Of a DNA stretch of 25,346 nt, positions 15,804 to 22,160 are shown one piece after another. A model generated the notes under the pieces. The model did no database searches. It was not told the origin of the DNA and saw only the letters and a list, made by a program, of their open reading frames with translations. The DNA is from JACRIK01 sp040753835 (GTDB taxonomy: Bacteria > Planctomycetota > MHYJ01 > JACQXL01). Both the position numbers and the translations under genes were made by a program. The stretch covers positions 1 to 25,346 of the forward strand of contig JBFMDM010000016.1 in assembly GCA_040753835.1 (NCBI GenBank), written 5' to 3'. Within the stretch, counting starts at the first letter, position 1. Each line of letters starts with the position of its first letter.

Positions 15804-16273
15804 TATTCTCCGTTCAGGTCCGCATCCATAATCTCGGGCATTGCTACGACCAGTTCATAGTCCTGGACGATGTCCGCCAACTGAGCGGTTTCCATATCCT
15901 CCAGCAGGTCTATGTTGGCGATGATTTCGGTATCGTTATTTGAGCCGTTGAATGGGTTGACCAGCCAGACCAGTGCAGCGACCATAACCACGGCCGCCGA
16001 TGCCAGCAGCCCGACCCGTCGCCAACTCAGATGGAAATGATGGGCTCTTTCCATCTCCGTTAGTTTCCGTCTGAATCCGGCCTGGAGATTGGCGTCTGCC
16101 GGGGCAACCGTGTAGGCATCAAGCAGTGTTTCCAACTGTTCCAGCGCCTTTAACTCGTTTTTGCAGGCCGGACAGGCATTAAGATGCGACGCTATCAGTG
16201 ACTTTAATTCCCCTGACACCTCGCCCTTGCGAAATGCCTCCAGTTCGTTAACAACTTCATTGCATTTTATCAT
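15803..16273 (-). CDS. Zinc-finger anti-sigma factor (zf-HC2)
   Basis: A 156-aa membrane-anchored anti-sigma factor. The N-terminal zinc motif is C4 plus HLNACPACKNEL (HxxxCxxC) at about residues 29-36, the standard ZAS signature that holds an ECF sigma factor at the membrane. A single membrane helix (VGLLASAAVVMVAALVWLV) is at about residues 86-105, with a short acidic external tail (DIVQDYELVVAMPEIMDADLNGE). Its stop overlaps the start of the DUF3106-like gene. The usual partner, an ECF sigma factor directly upstream, is absent: the next gene upstream is an unrelated oxidase. The upstream region on the minus strand has GTAACTTT...GTTTATA, which resembles an ECF promoter, but this is weak. 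Confidence 0.87.
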   Translation of the reverse strand: MIKCNEVVNELEAFRKGEVSGELKSLIASHLNACPACKNELKALEQLETLLDAYTVAPADANLQAGFRRKLTEMERAHHFHLSWRRVGLLASAAVVMVAALVWLVNPFNGSNNDTEIIANIDLLEDMETAQLADIVQDYELVVAMPEIMDADLNGE

Positions 16274-16370
16274 ATTATTAGCGTCCTTCTTTCGCTTATA
16301 TAAACACAGGGGGAGCGGGAAAGTTACGGAGAATTTTAAGAATTTTATCCGTATTGGGATATTATTCTGT

Positions 16371-16391
16371 GAACACCGCAGTAACCGCGAC
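16371..16391 (+). repeat. Left copy of a perfect 21-bp inverted repeat flanking the oxidase gene
   Basis: It begins GAACACCGCA and ends ACCGCGAC; its exact reverse complement is at 17740-17760. It adjoins an AACCACAGATTT-type repeat (16391-16409) that touches the stop codon of the oxidase gene. Confidence 0.9.
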
Positions 16392-16409
16392 AGCGAAATC
16401 TGTGGTTGA

Positions 16410-17576
16410 TTACAGCCCCATTCCCTGGCTAATTTTGAAGTCCGAAAGGTCCTTGTTACCGAAGCGGTCTATAGTCAGGCCTTCTATATTAATGGTAGGC
16501 GGCTGGTTTAACGCTATCTCAGCCACCAGTTTACCAAGCATACCGGCGCGCATAAAGCCGTAGCCGTTATCGCCGGTGGCCAAGATAAAATTATCCATTT
16601 GCGGGATGCGCCCGATAATGGGCATTCGGTCCGGAGTGGCCGTGACCAGCCCGGCCCAACTGTTGGCAACGCCCGCATCAGCCATCCCTGGTATCAGATA
16701 GGAAATCTTTTGGGCGATTTCCTCCAGGAAGGCGCTGTCCGCCTTCTGCCTGAACTGGTCCGGATTTTCCTCATTATTGGTTGTGCCGTCCCCGGCCAGG
16801 AGCAGTCCGCCGGTCTCGGAGTGGAAATAGACGTTGCGGTTCATATCATAGACCGCAATGATGTCCTTGGGCAAGGGACGAGAGGGCTTCAAGACCGCAA
16901 TCTGGGTGCGATAGGGCTTTAGGGGCAGTTTCAGCCCGAGCAGTTCGCCGACCTTCTTTGCCCAGCAGCCGGCCGCATTGATTACTATGGGCGTGAAAAA
17001 TACTCCCTCAGGTGATTGGACCTCAAAGGTATTACCGGTTTTGCGGATAGCCGTAACCTGCGCCATTTCATATAGATTGACGCCGTTTCGGCGCGATTCC
17101 TTGGCAAAGCCGTTGACAATCTGGAACGGGTCAAGATAGCCGTCATCAGGAGTGTATAATCCCGATGGGAAATTAGCCAGGTGCATCCAGTGGCCGAGGT
17201 ATTCTTTGACCCCCTTGCGGTCCAGCAGTTCGGACTTGATATGGTATTTATCCAGCAGTATCTTGGAATCGCGCAGGTATTTCTCTTCCTCTGCAGTGGT
17301 GGCCAGGTAAATCAGGCCGCTCTGGTGGAACTTTATATCCTTATTTTGTCTTATGAGTTCGTGGTAGATTTCCATAGACCTCTGGACCAGTTGCACGTCG
17401 CTCTCATTGGCCCACTGGAGAATGGTCAGCCCGGCCGCCTTGCTGGACGAGCCGCTGCCCAGGAGATTTTTCTCCAGCAGGACGACATTTTTAACACCGG
17501 CCTGGGATAAGTGGTAGGCGATACTGGTGCCGATGCCGCCGCCGCCGATAATGACTACTTCTGCAGTACGATTCAT
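16410..17576 (-). CDS. FAD-dependent amine/amino-acid oxidoreductase (DAO family)
   Basis: A 388-aa flavoprotein of the DAO family (glycine/sarcosine oxidase, D-amino acid dehydrogenase and HcnC-like). The dinucleotide-binding GxGxxG is G11-G13-G16 (VVIIGGGGIGTSIAYHLSQAG), with an acidic end to the second strand (LLEKN). The middle contains VINAAGCWA and the C-terminal FAD-contact segment is TGDNGYGFMRAGMLGKLVAE. It would oxidise a secondary amine or amino acid; whether electrons go to oxygen, quinone or a partner subunit is unknown. ATG 17576 has no Shine-Dalgarno site; an extended -10 promoter ends six bases upstream. The gene is bounded by a perfect 21-bp inverted repeat (16371, 17740). 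Confidence 0.88.
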   Translation of the reverse strand: MNRTAEVVIIGGGGIGTSIAYHLSQAGVKNVVLLEKNLLGSGSSSKAAGLTILQWANESDVQLVQRSMEIYHELIRQNKDIKFHQSGLIYLATTAEEEKYLRDSKILLDKYHIKSELLDRKGVKEYLGHWMHLANFPSGLYTPDDGYLDPFQIVNGFAKESRRNGVNLYEMAQVTAIRKTGNTFEVQSPEGVFFTPIVINAAGCWAKKVGELLGLKLPLKPYRTQIAVLKPSRPLPKDIIAVYDMNRNVYFHSETGGLLLAGDGTTNNEENPDQFRQKADSAFLEEIAQKISYLIPGMADAGVANSWAGLVTATPDRMPIIGRIPQMDNFILATGDNGYGFMRAGMLGKLVAEIALNQPPTINIEGLTIDRFGNKDLSDFKISQGMGL

Positions 17577-17582
17577 TCAGGA

Positions 17583-17591
17583 ATTATACCA
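17583..17591 (-). promoter_or_regulatory. Extended -10 promoter directly before the oxidase gene
   Basis: The minus strand reads TGG-TATAAT with the -10 at 17588-17583, only six bases from the ATG at 17576. This predicts a leaderless message. No good -35 box is present. The upstream bases (GTCTCCGCGTCTCCGTGG) look like a dispersed repeat, so the repeat end may itself supply the TGn of the extended -10. Confidence 0.6.
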
Positions 17592-17664
17592 CGGAGACGC
17601 GGAGACACGAAGAATTTAGTAGCAAGATTTAGTTGATTTTTGGCTGTTTAAATGTTATCCTCTA

Positions 17665-17710
17665 CGAATTACGAATTTCCGAATTACGAATAAATTTGAT
17701 TCGTAATTCG
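17665..17710. repeat. AT-rich repeat: two direct and one inverted copy of CGAATTACGAAT
   Basis: CGAATTACGAAT occurs at 17665-17676 and 17680-17691, and its reverse complement ATTCGTAATTCG at 17699-17710, giving a perfect 12-bp hairpin with a 7-base loop. It lies in the 200-bp spacer between divergent genes. It could be a regulatory site but is more likely a dispersed repeat. Confidence 0.8.
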
Positions 17711-17739
17711 CCGATTCGCTTCCCACTGGGACCTTGTGG

Positions 17740-17760
17740 GTCGCGGTTACTGCGGTGTTC
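17740..17760 (-). repeat. Right copy of the 21-bp inverted repeat flanking the oxidase gene
   Basis: It reads GTCGCGGTTA through TGCGGTGTTC, the exact reverse complement of 16371-16391. It lies 17 bases before the first start codon of the aminotransferase and is preceded by a CCCAC/GTGGG hairpin. Confidence 0.9.
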
Positions 17761-17780
17761 GTTATTAGTAGGGGTATATG

Positions 17781-18776
17781 ATGTCAGATTTTATATGGCT
17801 AAACGGCGAATACATCAAACGCCAGGATGCAAGGATTAATTTATACGAAAGCGGACTGCTCTACGGCTACGGGGTCTTTGAGACCATAATGATAAACAAG
17901 AGCCGGGCATTCCAGTTGACCGCGCATTACGACCGGCTCAAGGATTCGGCAAAGCATATCCGGATGCCGGTCCATATCAGCCAGAAGTCGCTGGACAAGG
18001 TCATCAGCCGCCTAGCCCAGATAAACAATCTGGAAAAGGGCTACGTCCGTATGGTGGTCTCGTCCTCCGAAGAGCCGATGAAGGCGATGAGGTTTTCATC
18101 CTCGGCCGAGCCTGCCCGACCGGACGGTCGTTCGGGCGGGGAGCAGAAGAAGGACTTGGACGAGACCGGAACATTCCAGAGCTCAATGATACTGGTGGAG
18201 ACAGGGCCGATTTCGCCGGACTATGAGAAGTTCCGGCACAACGGCGTGAATGTCATTCTCTATCCGCACCGGCGCAGCGCGGACACGGCATATTACCGGC
18301 ACAAGACCCTGGCATATATGGAAAACCTCATCACCCGCCGGTGGGCATTCAAGCACAAGGCACTGGAGGCAATCTTCACCAATACGGACGGCAATATAAT
18401 GGAAGGCACGCGCAGTTCCTTCTTCATCGTCAAGGACCACAAGGTTTTTACGCCGGCCATTGATTCCAACATCCTCTCGGGCGTAACCCGGGGCATCGCA
18501 ATGGCGCTCTGCACCAAAAACGCCATCAAGGTGCGCGAGAAACTTCTCACCAAAGAGGACATCTTCACGGCGGACGAGGCATTTCTGACCAGCACGTTGA
18601 TGGAGGTAATGCCGGTCGTCGGATGCAAGTTCGTCAGGAAGGACACCGCCCATTTGGGCGAGCCTCGCCCTTGTGGGCGGGACGAGATTGACACCAAGTC
18701 AATCAGGGACGGCAAGGTCGGCCCGGTCACCCGGGTATTGCAGACCAGTTTCCGTGACCTGTTGGAGATGGCGTAG
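17781..18776 (+). CDS. Class IV (branched-chain-type) aminotransferase or aminodeoxychorismate lyase
   Basis: A 331-aa fold-type IV PLP enzyme. The N-terminal LNGEYIKRQDARINLYESGLLYGYGVFET is diagnostic. The Schiff-base lysine is K175 in YRHKTLAYMENL, and phosphate/product motifs NIMEGTRSSFFIV, SGVTRG and EAFLTSTLMEVMPV are present. Branched-chain aminotransferase, D-alanine transaminase and 4-amino-4-deoxychorismate lyase cannot be separated from motifs alone. Two ATGs are adjacent; AGGGG has better spacing to the second (17781). Two hydrophilic insertions are encoded by palindromes: about residues 107-121 (PARPDGRSGG) and 289-302 (HLGEPRPCGRDE, just before the conserved DGKVGPVTR). Nine bases separate it from the RadC-methyltransferase gene. 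Confidence 0.88.
   Translation: MSDFIWLNGEYIKRQDARINLYESGLLYGYGVFETIMINKSRAFQLTAHYDRLKDSAKHIRMPVHISQKSLDKVISRLAQINNLEKGYVRMVVSSSEEPMKAMRFSSSAEPARPDGRSGGEQKKDLDETGTFQSSMILVETGPISPDYEKFRHNGVNVILYPHRRSADTAYYRHKTLAYMENLITRRWAFKHKALEAIFTNTDGNIMEGTRSSFFIVKDHKVFTPAIDSNILSGVTRGIAMALCTKNAIKVREKLLTKEDIFTADEAFLTSTLMEVMPVVGCKFVRKDTAHLGEPRPCGRDEIDTKSIRDGKVGPVTRVLQTSFRDLLEMA
18101..18141. repeat. Palindromic in-frame insertion 1 in the aminotransferase gene
   Basis: CTCGGCCGAG (18101-18110) is directly followed by a nested hairpin: CCTGCCCGACCG, GA loop, CGGTCG, then TTCGGGCGGGG (18111-18141). It encodes a Pro/Arg/Gly-rich stretch that lengthens a loop ahead of the conserved strand SSMILVETGPI. Confidence 0.78.
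18647..18686. repeat. Palindromic in-frame insertion 2 in the aminotransferase gene
   Basis: CGCCCA-TT-TGGGCG (18647-18660) is followed by CTCGCCC, TTGT and GGGCGGGACGAG (18665-18686). Together they encode HLGEPRPCGRDE between the last core strand (VVGCKFVRKD) and the conserved C-terminal IRDGKVGPVTR. Confidence 0.75.
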
Positions 18777-18785
18777 GGGATATAT

Positions 18786-20024
18786 ATGCAATCAACAGGC
18801 AGACAATGGAGGCATCCGGGCGGAAAACTGCTTACCTTAGGCGCGGATAAACTCACTGATGCGGAATTATTGGCAATCCTGATTGGCGCTGGGATTAAGG
18901 GAAAACCCGCAGAGACAATCGCCGCTGAATTGTTTGATAATCACGGTTCATTTAAGGGTTTGTCCTGTCTCCCCTTTGAGGCCATTCACAAGATAAAAGG
19001 TCTAAAGAAGGTCAAGACCATTCGTATTGCGGCCGCATTTGAGATTGCCAGACGGATTGCTGGATTCATACCAAAGGAGCACACCCAGATTAGAGGTTTT
19101 AATCTGCCTACACTGCCTAAAATCTCCAATATGCTGTTTCCACCGGAATACCGCTTATTGCCCAACGTCTCTGAGCAGTTTGAGTTGGAGTTTGCATTTT
19201 ATGAGAGCAAGTTGCTCGGCAAAAAGGATATTATTAAGCGAGGCGGATTCTTTGAGAGCGTCAATGGCGACCCGACTAATCATTATATTATCTGCTCCAA
19301 TAACAGTTCACTTATTTGGGAAGGTCGCTCTGAATTAACCAGGTCGTATTTCAAGGAAGGCAATTTCTCTACCGGCTATGCCACGCACGGTCTTTTTCCA
19401 TATCGCGGTAAATTTCATCCTCAATTAGTTAAAGGCATTATAAACCTCATCGGGATAAAAGAAGGCGAGACCGTCCTTGACCCGATGTGCGGCAGTGGCA
19501 CATTAAATGTTGAAGCCACCTTAATGGGAATCAATTCCATTGGCGTTGATAAGAATCCCTTCGGTGTATTTATGAGCCGGGTTAAATATGAGTCGCTTAA
19601 AGCCACTGATAGCATACTGAAAGATGTCTCTGATAATGCCAAGAACATCTATCGCAAACTAAATAATCGTAAGCGTATACCTGATAATCTATCCGGTAAA
19701 CTTGATATTGACAAAGGAATAACCTTATTGGCTTATTTGGATGCAATGGGCTATGCTCGGAGATGCGCCAAGACCATAGATGTCCTTTTCCCCAAGGTTC
19801 TGAATAGATACATCGGACAGATAAAGGCGTTCATTGATGCCCGCAATAAGTTGGATTTAGAGATAGGCAAGGCGCGATTTGAATACGGCGATGCCAGGGA
19901 CTTATCATTTATAAAAGGTAATTCTATTGATGGAATAATCACCTCTCCGCCTTATTCATTTGCCATTGACTATGCGGACAATGACCGTCCGCAATTGGAA
20001 TATCTTGGTTATAGTCCCAACTAA
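18786..20024 (+). CDS. RadC-type HhH domain fused to a DNA methyltransferase, C-terminally short
   Basis: A 412-aa fusion. Residues 1-95 match the N-terminal helix-hairpin-helix domain of RadC/UPF0758 (GGKLLTLGADKLTDAELLAILIGAGIKGKPAETIAAELF, then the HhH IKGLKKVKTIRIAAAFEIARR). The RadC JAB/MPN metalloprotease-like domain is missing. Instead comes a methyltransferase: THGLFPYRGKFHPQLVKGII at about 198-217, SAM motif I DPMCGSGT at 232-239, and catalytic motif IV TSPPY at 386-390, of the N4-cytosine or N6-adenine type. The protein ends 22 residues after motif IV (YADNDRPQLEYLGYSPN), where homologues usually continue for about 100 residues. It is therefore probably truncated and may be inactive. 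AGGGGATAT precedes ATG 18786. It opens the defence-like region. Confidence 0.82.
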   Translation: MQSTGRQWRHPGGKLLTLGADKLTDAELLAILIGAGIKGKPAETIAAELFDNHGSFKGLSCLPFEAIHKIKGLKKVKTIRIAAAFEIARRIAGFIPKEHTQIRGFNLPTLPKISNMLFPPEYRLLPNVSEQFELEFAFYESKLLGKKDIIKRGGFFESVNGDPTNHYIICSNNSSLIWEGRSELTRSYFKEGNFSTGYATHGLFPYRGKFHPQLVKGIINLIGIKEGETVLDPMCGSGTLNVEATLMGINSIGVDKNPFGVFMSRVKYESLKATDSILKDVSDNAKNIYRKLNNRKRIPDNLSGKLDIDKGITLLAYLDAMGYARRCAKTIDVLFPKVLNRYIGQIKAFIDARNKLDLEIGKARFEYGDARDLSFIKGNSIDGIITSPPYSFAIDYADNDRPQLEYLGYSPN

Positions 20025-20048
20025 TTTGTAATAAGATTTCCTTGACAC

Positions 20049-20090
20049 TGACTACAAAAAGTATACAATTGACTACAAAATAGATACGAA
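20049..20090 (+). promoter_or_regulatory. 21-bp direct repeat before the wHTH-nucleotidyltransferase gene (possible operator)
   Basis: Two adjacent 21-base units start TGACTACAAAA (20049-20069 and 20070-20090) and agree at 16 of 21 positions, including a later ATAC. The second ends seven bases before ATG 20097. Two helical turns of spacing and a downstream winged-HTH protein suggest autoregulation. TTGACA (20042) and TATACA (20062) are too close for a standard promoter, so the exact promoter is unclear. Confidence 0.6.
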
Positions 20091-20096
20091 TATCTT

Positions 20097-20690
20097 ATGC
20101 TCAAAGAACTGTTTTCGTCTAAGGCGCGAGTTGAGGTGTTGAAGATATTTCTTCTAAATCCTGATAAAATGTTCTACCAGCGGGGAATTGCTTCACAGTC
20201 CAACCTGCCGATTAGGGCGGTCCAGCGCGAAGTCAGCCGACTTCATAAAATGGGACTGCTGGAAAAGTCAATAAGTGGCAACCGTATCTATTATAGTGTC
20301 AATAAGGATTGTCCGATTTATCCTGACCTGAAGTCAATTATCCTGAAATCAACAGGCATTGCAAGTTTACTAAAACAGTATATTAGTTCCCGTCATCACG
20401 ATGATATTAAAATCGCGTTCATTTACGGGTCATACGCCAGGAATAAAGAAGATATCAATAGCGATATAGACCTTGCTATTATCGGCAATATAAATGGACG
20501 TAAGGTTTCCGGCCTTCTGGCCGGTGTTAAAAATGAGGTAAAACGCGAGATAAATTATGTTATCTATCCAGAATCGGAATTCAGAGAAAAGGTATCAGCG
20601 GGAACCCATTTCCTGACCAGTATCTTAAAAGAACCAAAGATTTTTCTGATAGGAAATACCGATGACCTTAAAAGAATTGCTAAACGATGA
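20097..20690 (+). CDS. Winged-HTH-linked MNT-type nucleotidyltransferase (antitoxin-like)
   Basis: A 197-aa protein. Residues 1-75 form a winged helix of the MarR/ArsR kind (MLKELFSSKARVEVLKIFLLNP...YQRGIASQSNLPIRAVQREVSRLHKMGLL). Residues 100-190 form a minimal nucleotidyltransferase with the catalytic motif G111-S112 and D123/D125 (GSYARNKEDINSDIDLAII). In HEPN-MNT (type VII) toxin-antitoxin systems an MNT enzyme AMPylates and silences the HEPN toxin; here the enzyme also has a DNA-binding domain. It overlaps the HEPN gene by 29 bases, a strong sign of a functional pair. No clear ribosome binding site is seen, but the start matches the family consensus. The direct repeat upstream may be its operator. 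Confidence 0.88.
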   Translation: MLKELFSSKARVEVLKIFLLNPDKMFYQRGIASQSNLPIRAVQREVSRLHKMGLLEKSISGNRIYYSVNKDCPIYPDLKSIILKSTGIASLLKQYISSRHHDDIKIAFIYGSYARNKEDINSDIDLAIIGNINGRKVSGLLAGVKNEVKREINYVIYPESEFREKVSAGTHFLTSILKEPKIFLIGNTDDLKRIAKR

Positions 20691-21129
20691 TAAACTAAGG
20701 GCGCATAAGACATCAGCCCAAGAATTAGCGGACATACTGAAGGTGACCGAACGCGACCTGGCTGATGCGGCGATTCCGGTTCTTTCAACTGACCGCCGAT
20801 TTACCATTGCCTATAATGCTATTTTGCAGTTATCCACTATGGTGCTATATGCCAAGGGATATAAAACACACGGTGCGGGACATCATTTTACCACTTTTGA
20901 GACGTTGAAACTTATTCTGCCCCCGGAATACAATGAACTTATAAATTACTTTGATTCCTGTCGTGGCAAACGCAACATCAGTGATTATGACCGGGCCGGA
21001 GTTGTCTCTAAACAGGAGTCCGATGAAATACTTACCGAAGCAATAGCGTTTAAGAAAAATATATTAAATTGGTTAAGAACTAATTACCCAAGGTTATACC
21101 CAATGAGCAATATCAAACCGAAGGAGTGA
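20662..21129 (+). CDS. HEPN-domain protein (probable toxin partner)
   Basis: A 155-aa all-alpha protein. The region LADAAIPVLSTDRRFTIAYNAILQLSTMVLYAKGYKTHGAGHHFTTFETL followed by CRGKRNISDYD (about 100-110) is the arrangement of the HEPN family related to SAV_6107, where an RN-x3-Y motif takes the place of the usual RxxxxH ribonuclease motif. It overlaps the upstream nucleotidyltransferase gene by 29 bases and has AGGAAA before ATG 20662. By family knowledge such pairs are toxin-antitoxin modules or nucleotide-dependent defence switches. Whether this HEPN cleaves RNA is not shown by the sequence, because the canonical histidine is not in the usual place. Confidence 0.82.
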   Translation: MTLKELLNDDKLRAHKTSAQELADILKVTERDLADAAIPVLSTDRRFTIAYNAILQLSTMVLYAKGYKTHGAGHHFTTFETLKLILPPEYNELINYFDSCRGKRNISDYDRAGVVSKQESDEILTEAIAFKKNILNWLRTNYPRLYPMSNIKPKE

Positions 21130-21172
21130 ATTAAATAGGACTGACACGCGTCACGGTGCTACTATAGAAGAG

Positions 21173-21703
21173 ATGGGGGCAGGGCTAACTTGTTCCGTCG
21201 AGACATTCCGGGGCTGTAGGATTGAGTTGGTTAAGCGCACTTCAGGTTTTAATGGTTTGTCAACCAATAAAAATGGTGAGGTTCGCAAAATTGAGGTTAA
21301 GACAATGGAACGTTCGGACGATTGGATTGCGATAAACGGATTAACCGCAATAGATAAATTATTCTTTGAGCGAGATTATTGGCTGTATTTTGTCATAGTG
21401 CCAGAAAATATTGTTGTTATGACGCGAGCATTGCCTTTCATCCGCCTGCAGTTAGAACTTGGGAATAAAATAGATTTTATTGATGAATTAGGCGATTGGA
21501 TGAAATTAACCAGACACATTACAAAAGATTCTAGAATGAAATTTCTTCCTCGTATAAATATCAAGTTTTCTATGCCTATTAGGAAACTTGTTGAGCATTT
21601 AATTAAGAAGCCAACGGATAAAACTTGGCATAAATCCGTAATAGAGATTTGGCAAAATAAGAGTAACTGGAAAAGATTATTTTTTGCTCCGGAAGAAGAA
21701 TAG
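21173..21703 (+). CDS. PD-(D/E)XK (DUF3883/Mrr-like) nuclease-like protein, possibly 5'-truncated
   Basis: A 176-aa protein. The segment IELVKRTSGFNGLSTNKNGEVRKIEVKTMERSDDWIAINGLTA...RDYWLYFVIV has the shape of a restriction-endonuclease core: a strand, then E41-x-K43 (IEVK), then a helix and a strand with aromatic residues, as in DUF3883/Mrr-like nucleases. The acidic residue expected before the ExK motif in a GYD-type turn reads GFN here, so catalysis is doubtful. The frame is open 66 bases further upstream without a start codon, and ATG 21173 has no good ribosome site. The gene may therefore be a remnant of a longer protein. Base content is more AT-rich than the flanking housekeeping genes, consistent with transfer. 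Confidence 0.55.
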   Translation: MGAGLTCSVETFRGCRIELVKRTSGFNGLSTNKNGEVRKIEVKTMERSDDWIAINGLTAIDKLFFERDYWLYFVIVPENIVVMTRALPFIRLQLELGNKIDFIDELGDWMKLTRHITKDSRMKFLPRINIKFSMPIRKLVEHLIKKPTDKTWHKSVIEIWQNKSNWKRLFFAPEEE

Positions 21704-21716
21704 GGAGGAAATGATA

Positions 21717-21965
21717 ATGAAAAAAGTTAGATGTCCAAAATGTGGAAATGATAATAAATTTACGGAATGGGTGCTTATCCATCGATATAATCACTTCGTC
21801 CAGCAGAAAGATGGTAAGGTTATCAAGGGTTTTGTTAAAGAAAAACAGGATGATGAATACGATTCAGTAATTACCTGCGAGATATGTAATAATAAATTGT
21901 CCTGGGATAGTTATCATCAATTCTTGGACAACTATACCGAAACGCCCGCCGGAGCAGTTATTTAG
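21717..21965 (+). CDS. Small zinc-ribbon protein
   Basis: An 82-aa protein with two CxxC pairs: C6/C9 (RCPKCGND) and C54/C57 (TCEICNNK). A zinc ribbon or knuckle is therefore likely; the function is unknown. GGGAGG (21703-21708) is eight bases before ATG 21717; the ATG at 21711 would be too close. It starts just after the nuclease-like gene and the base content is similarly AT-rich. The C-terminus YTETPAGAVI runs into the methyltransferase remnant. Confidence 0.72.
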   Translation: MKKVRCPKCGNDNKFTEWVLIHRYNHFVQQKDGKVIKGFVKEKQDDEYDSVITCEICNNKLSWDSYHQFLDNYTETPAGAVI

Positions 21966-22066
21966 GATTACCACTATTCCACCATTGGATTGTTTGGGAT
22001 GCGATGGGTACGCCTTTGGGTAAGACGTTGTTGCCTAACCATTATGGTATTCTCTACTACGCATAG
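21962..22066 (+). pseudogene. Remnant of a DNA methyltransferase
   Basis: The frame through 21986-22063 reads WIVWDAMGTPLGKTLLPNHY followed by GILYYA and then stop TAG (22064-22066). This resembles the segment after motif IV in many site-specific DNA methyltransferases (W-x-K/D..., then a HYx-ILYY strand ahead of a lysine). There is no start codon and no other methyltransferase motif nearby, so it is a fragment. Other frames directly downstream (DDVPERLAALLPEG) may be frame-shifted continuation. It could be the missing C-terminal part of the gene ending at 20024, or part of a different enzyme; this is undecided. Confidence 0.5.
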
Positions 22067-22160
22067 AAAAGACGATGTTCCCGAACGACTGGCGGCTTTA
22101 TTACCAGAAGGATAAGCATATCCAGTGCAAGACCGAATTAGAGGCAAGGTATTTAAAAGC

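Noticed and set aside
14971..15831. A 286-aa ORF on the plus strand
   Set aside because: Antisense to the DUF3106-like gene, Ser/Phe/Cys-rich low-quality translation without domain features.
20042..20067. Promoter TTGACA/TATACA before the wHTH-MNT gene
   Set aside because: A 14-base spacer is too short; the motif is better explained as part of the direct-repeat region.
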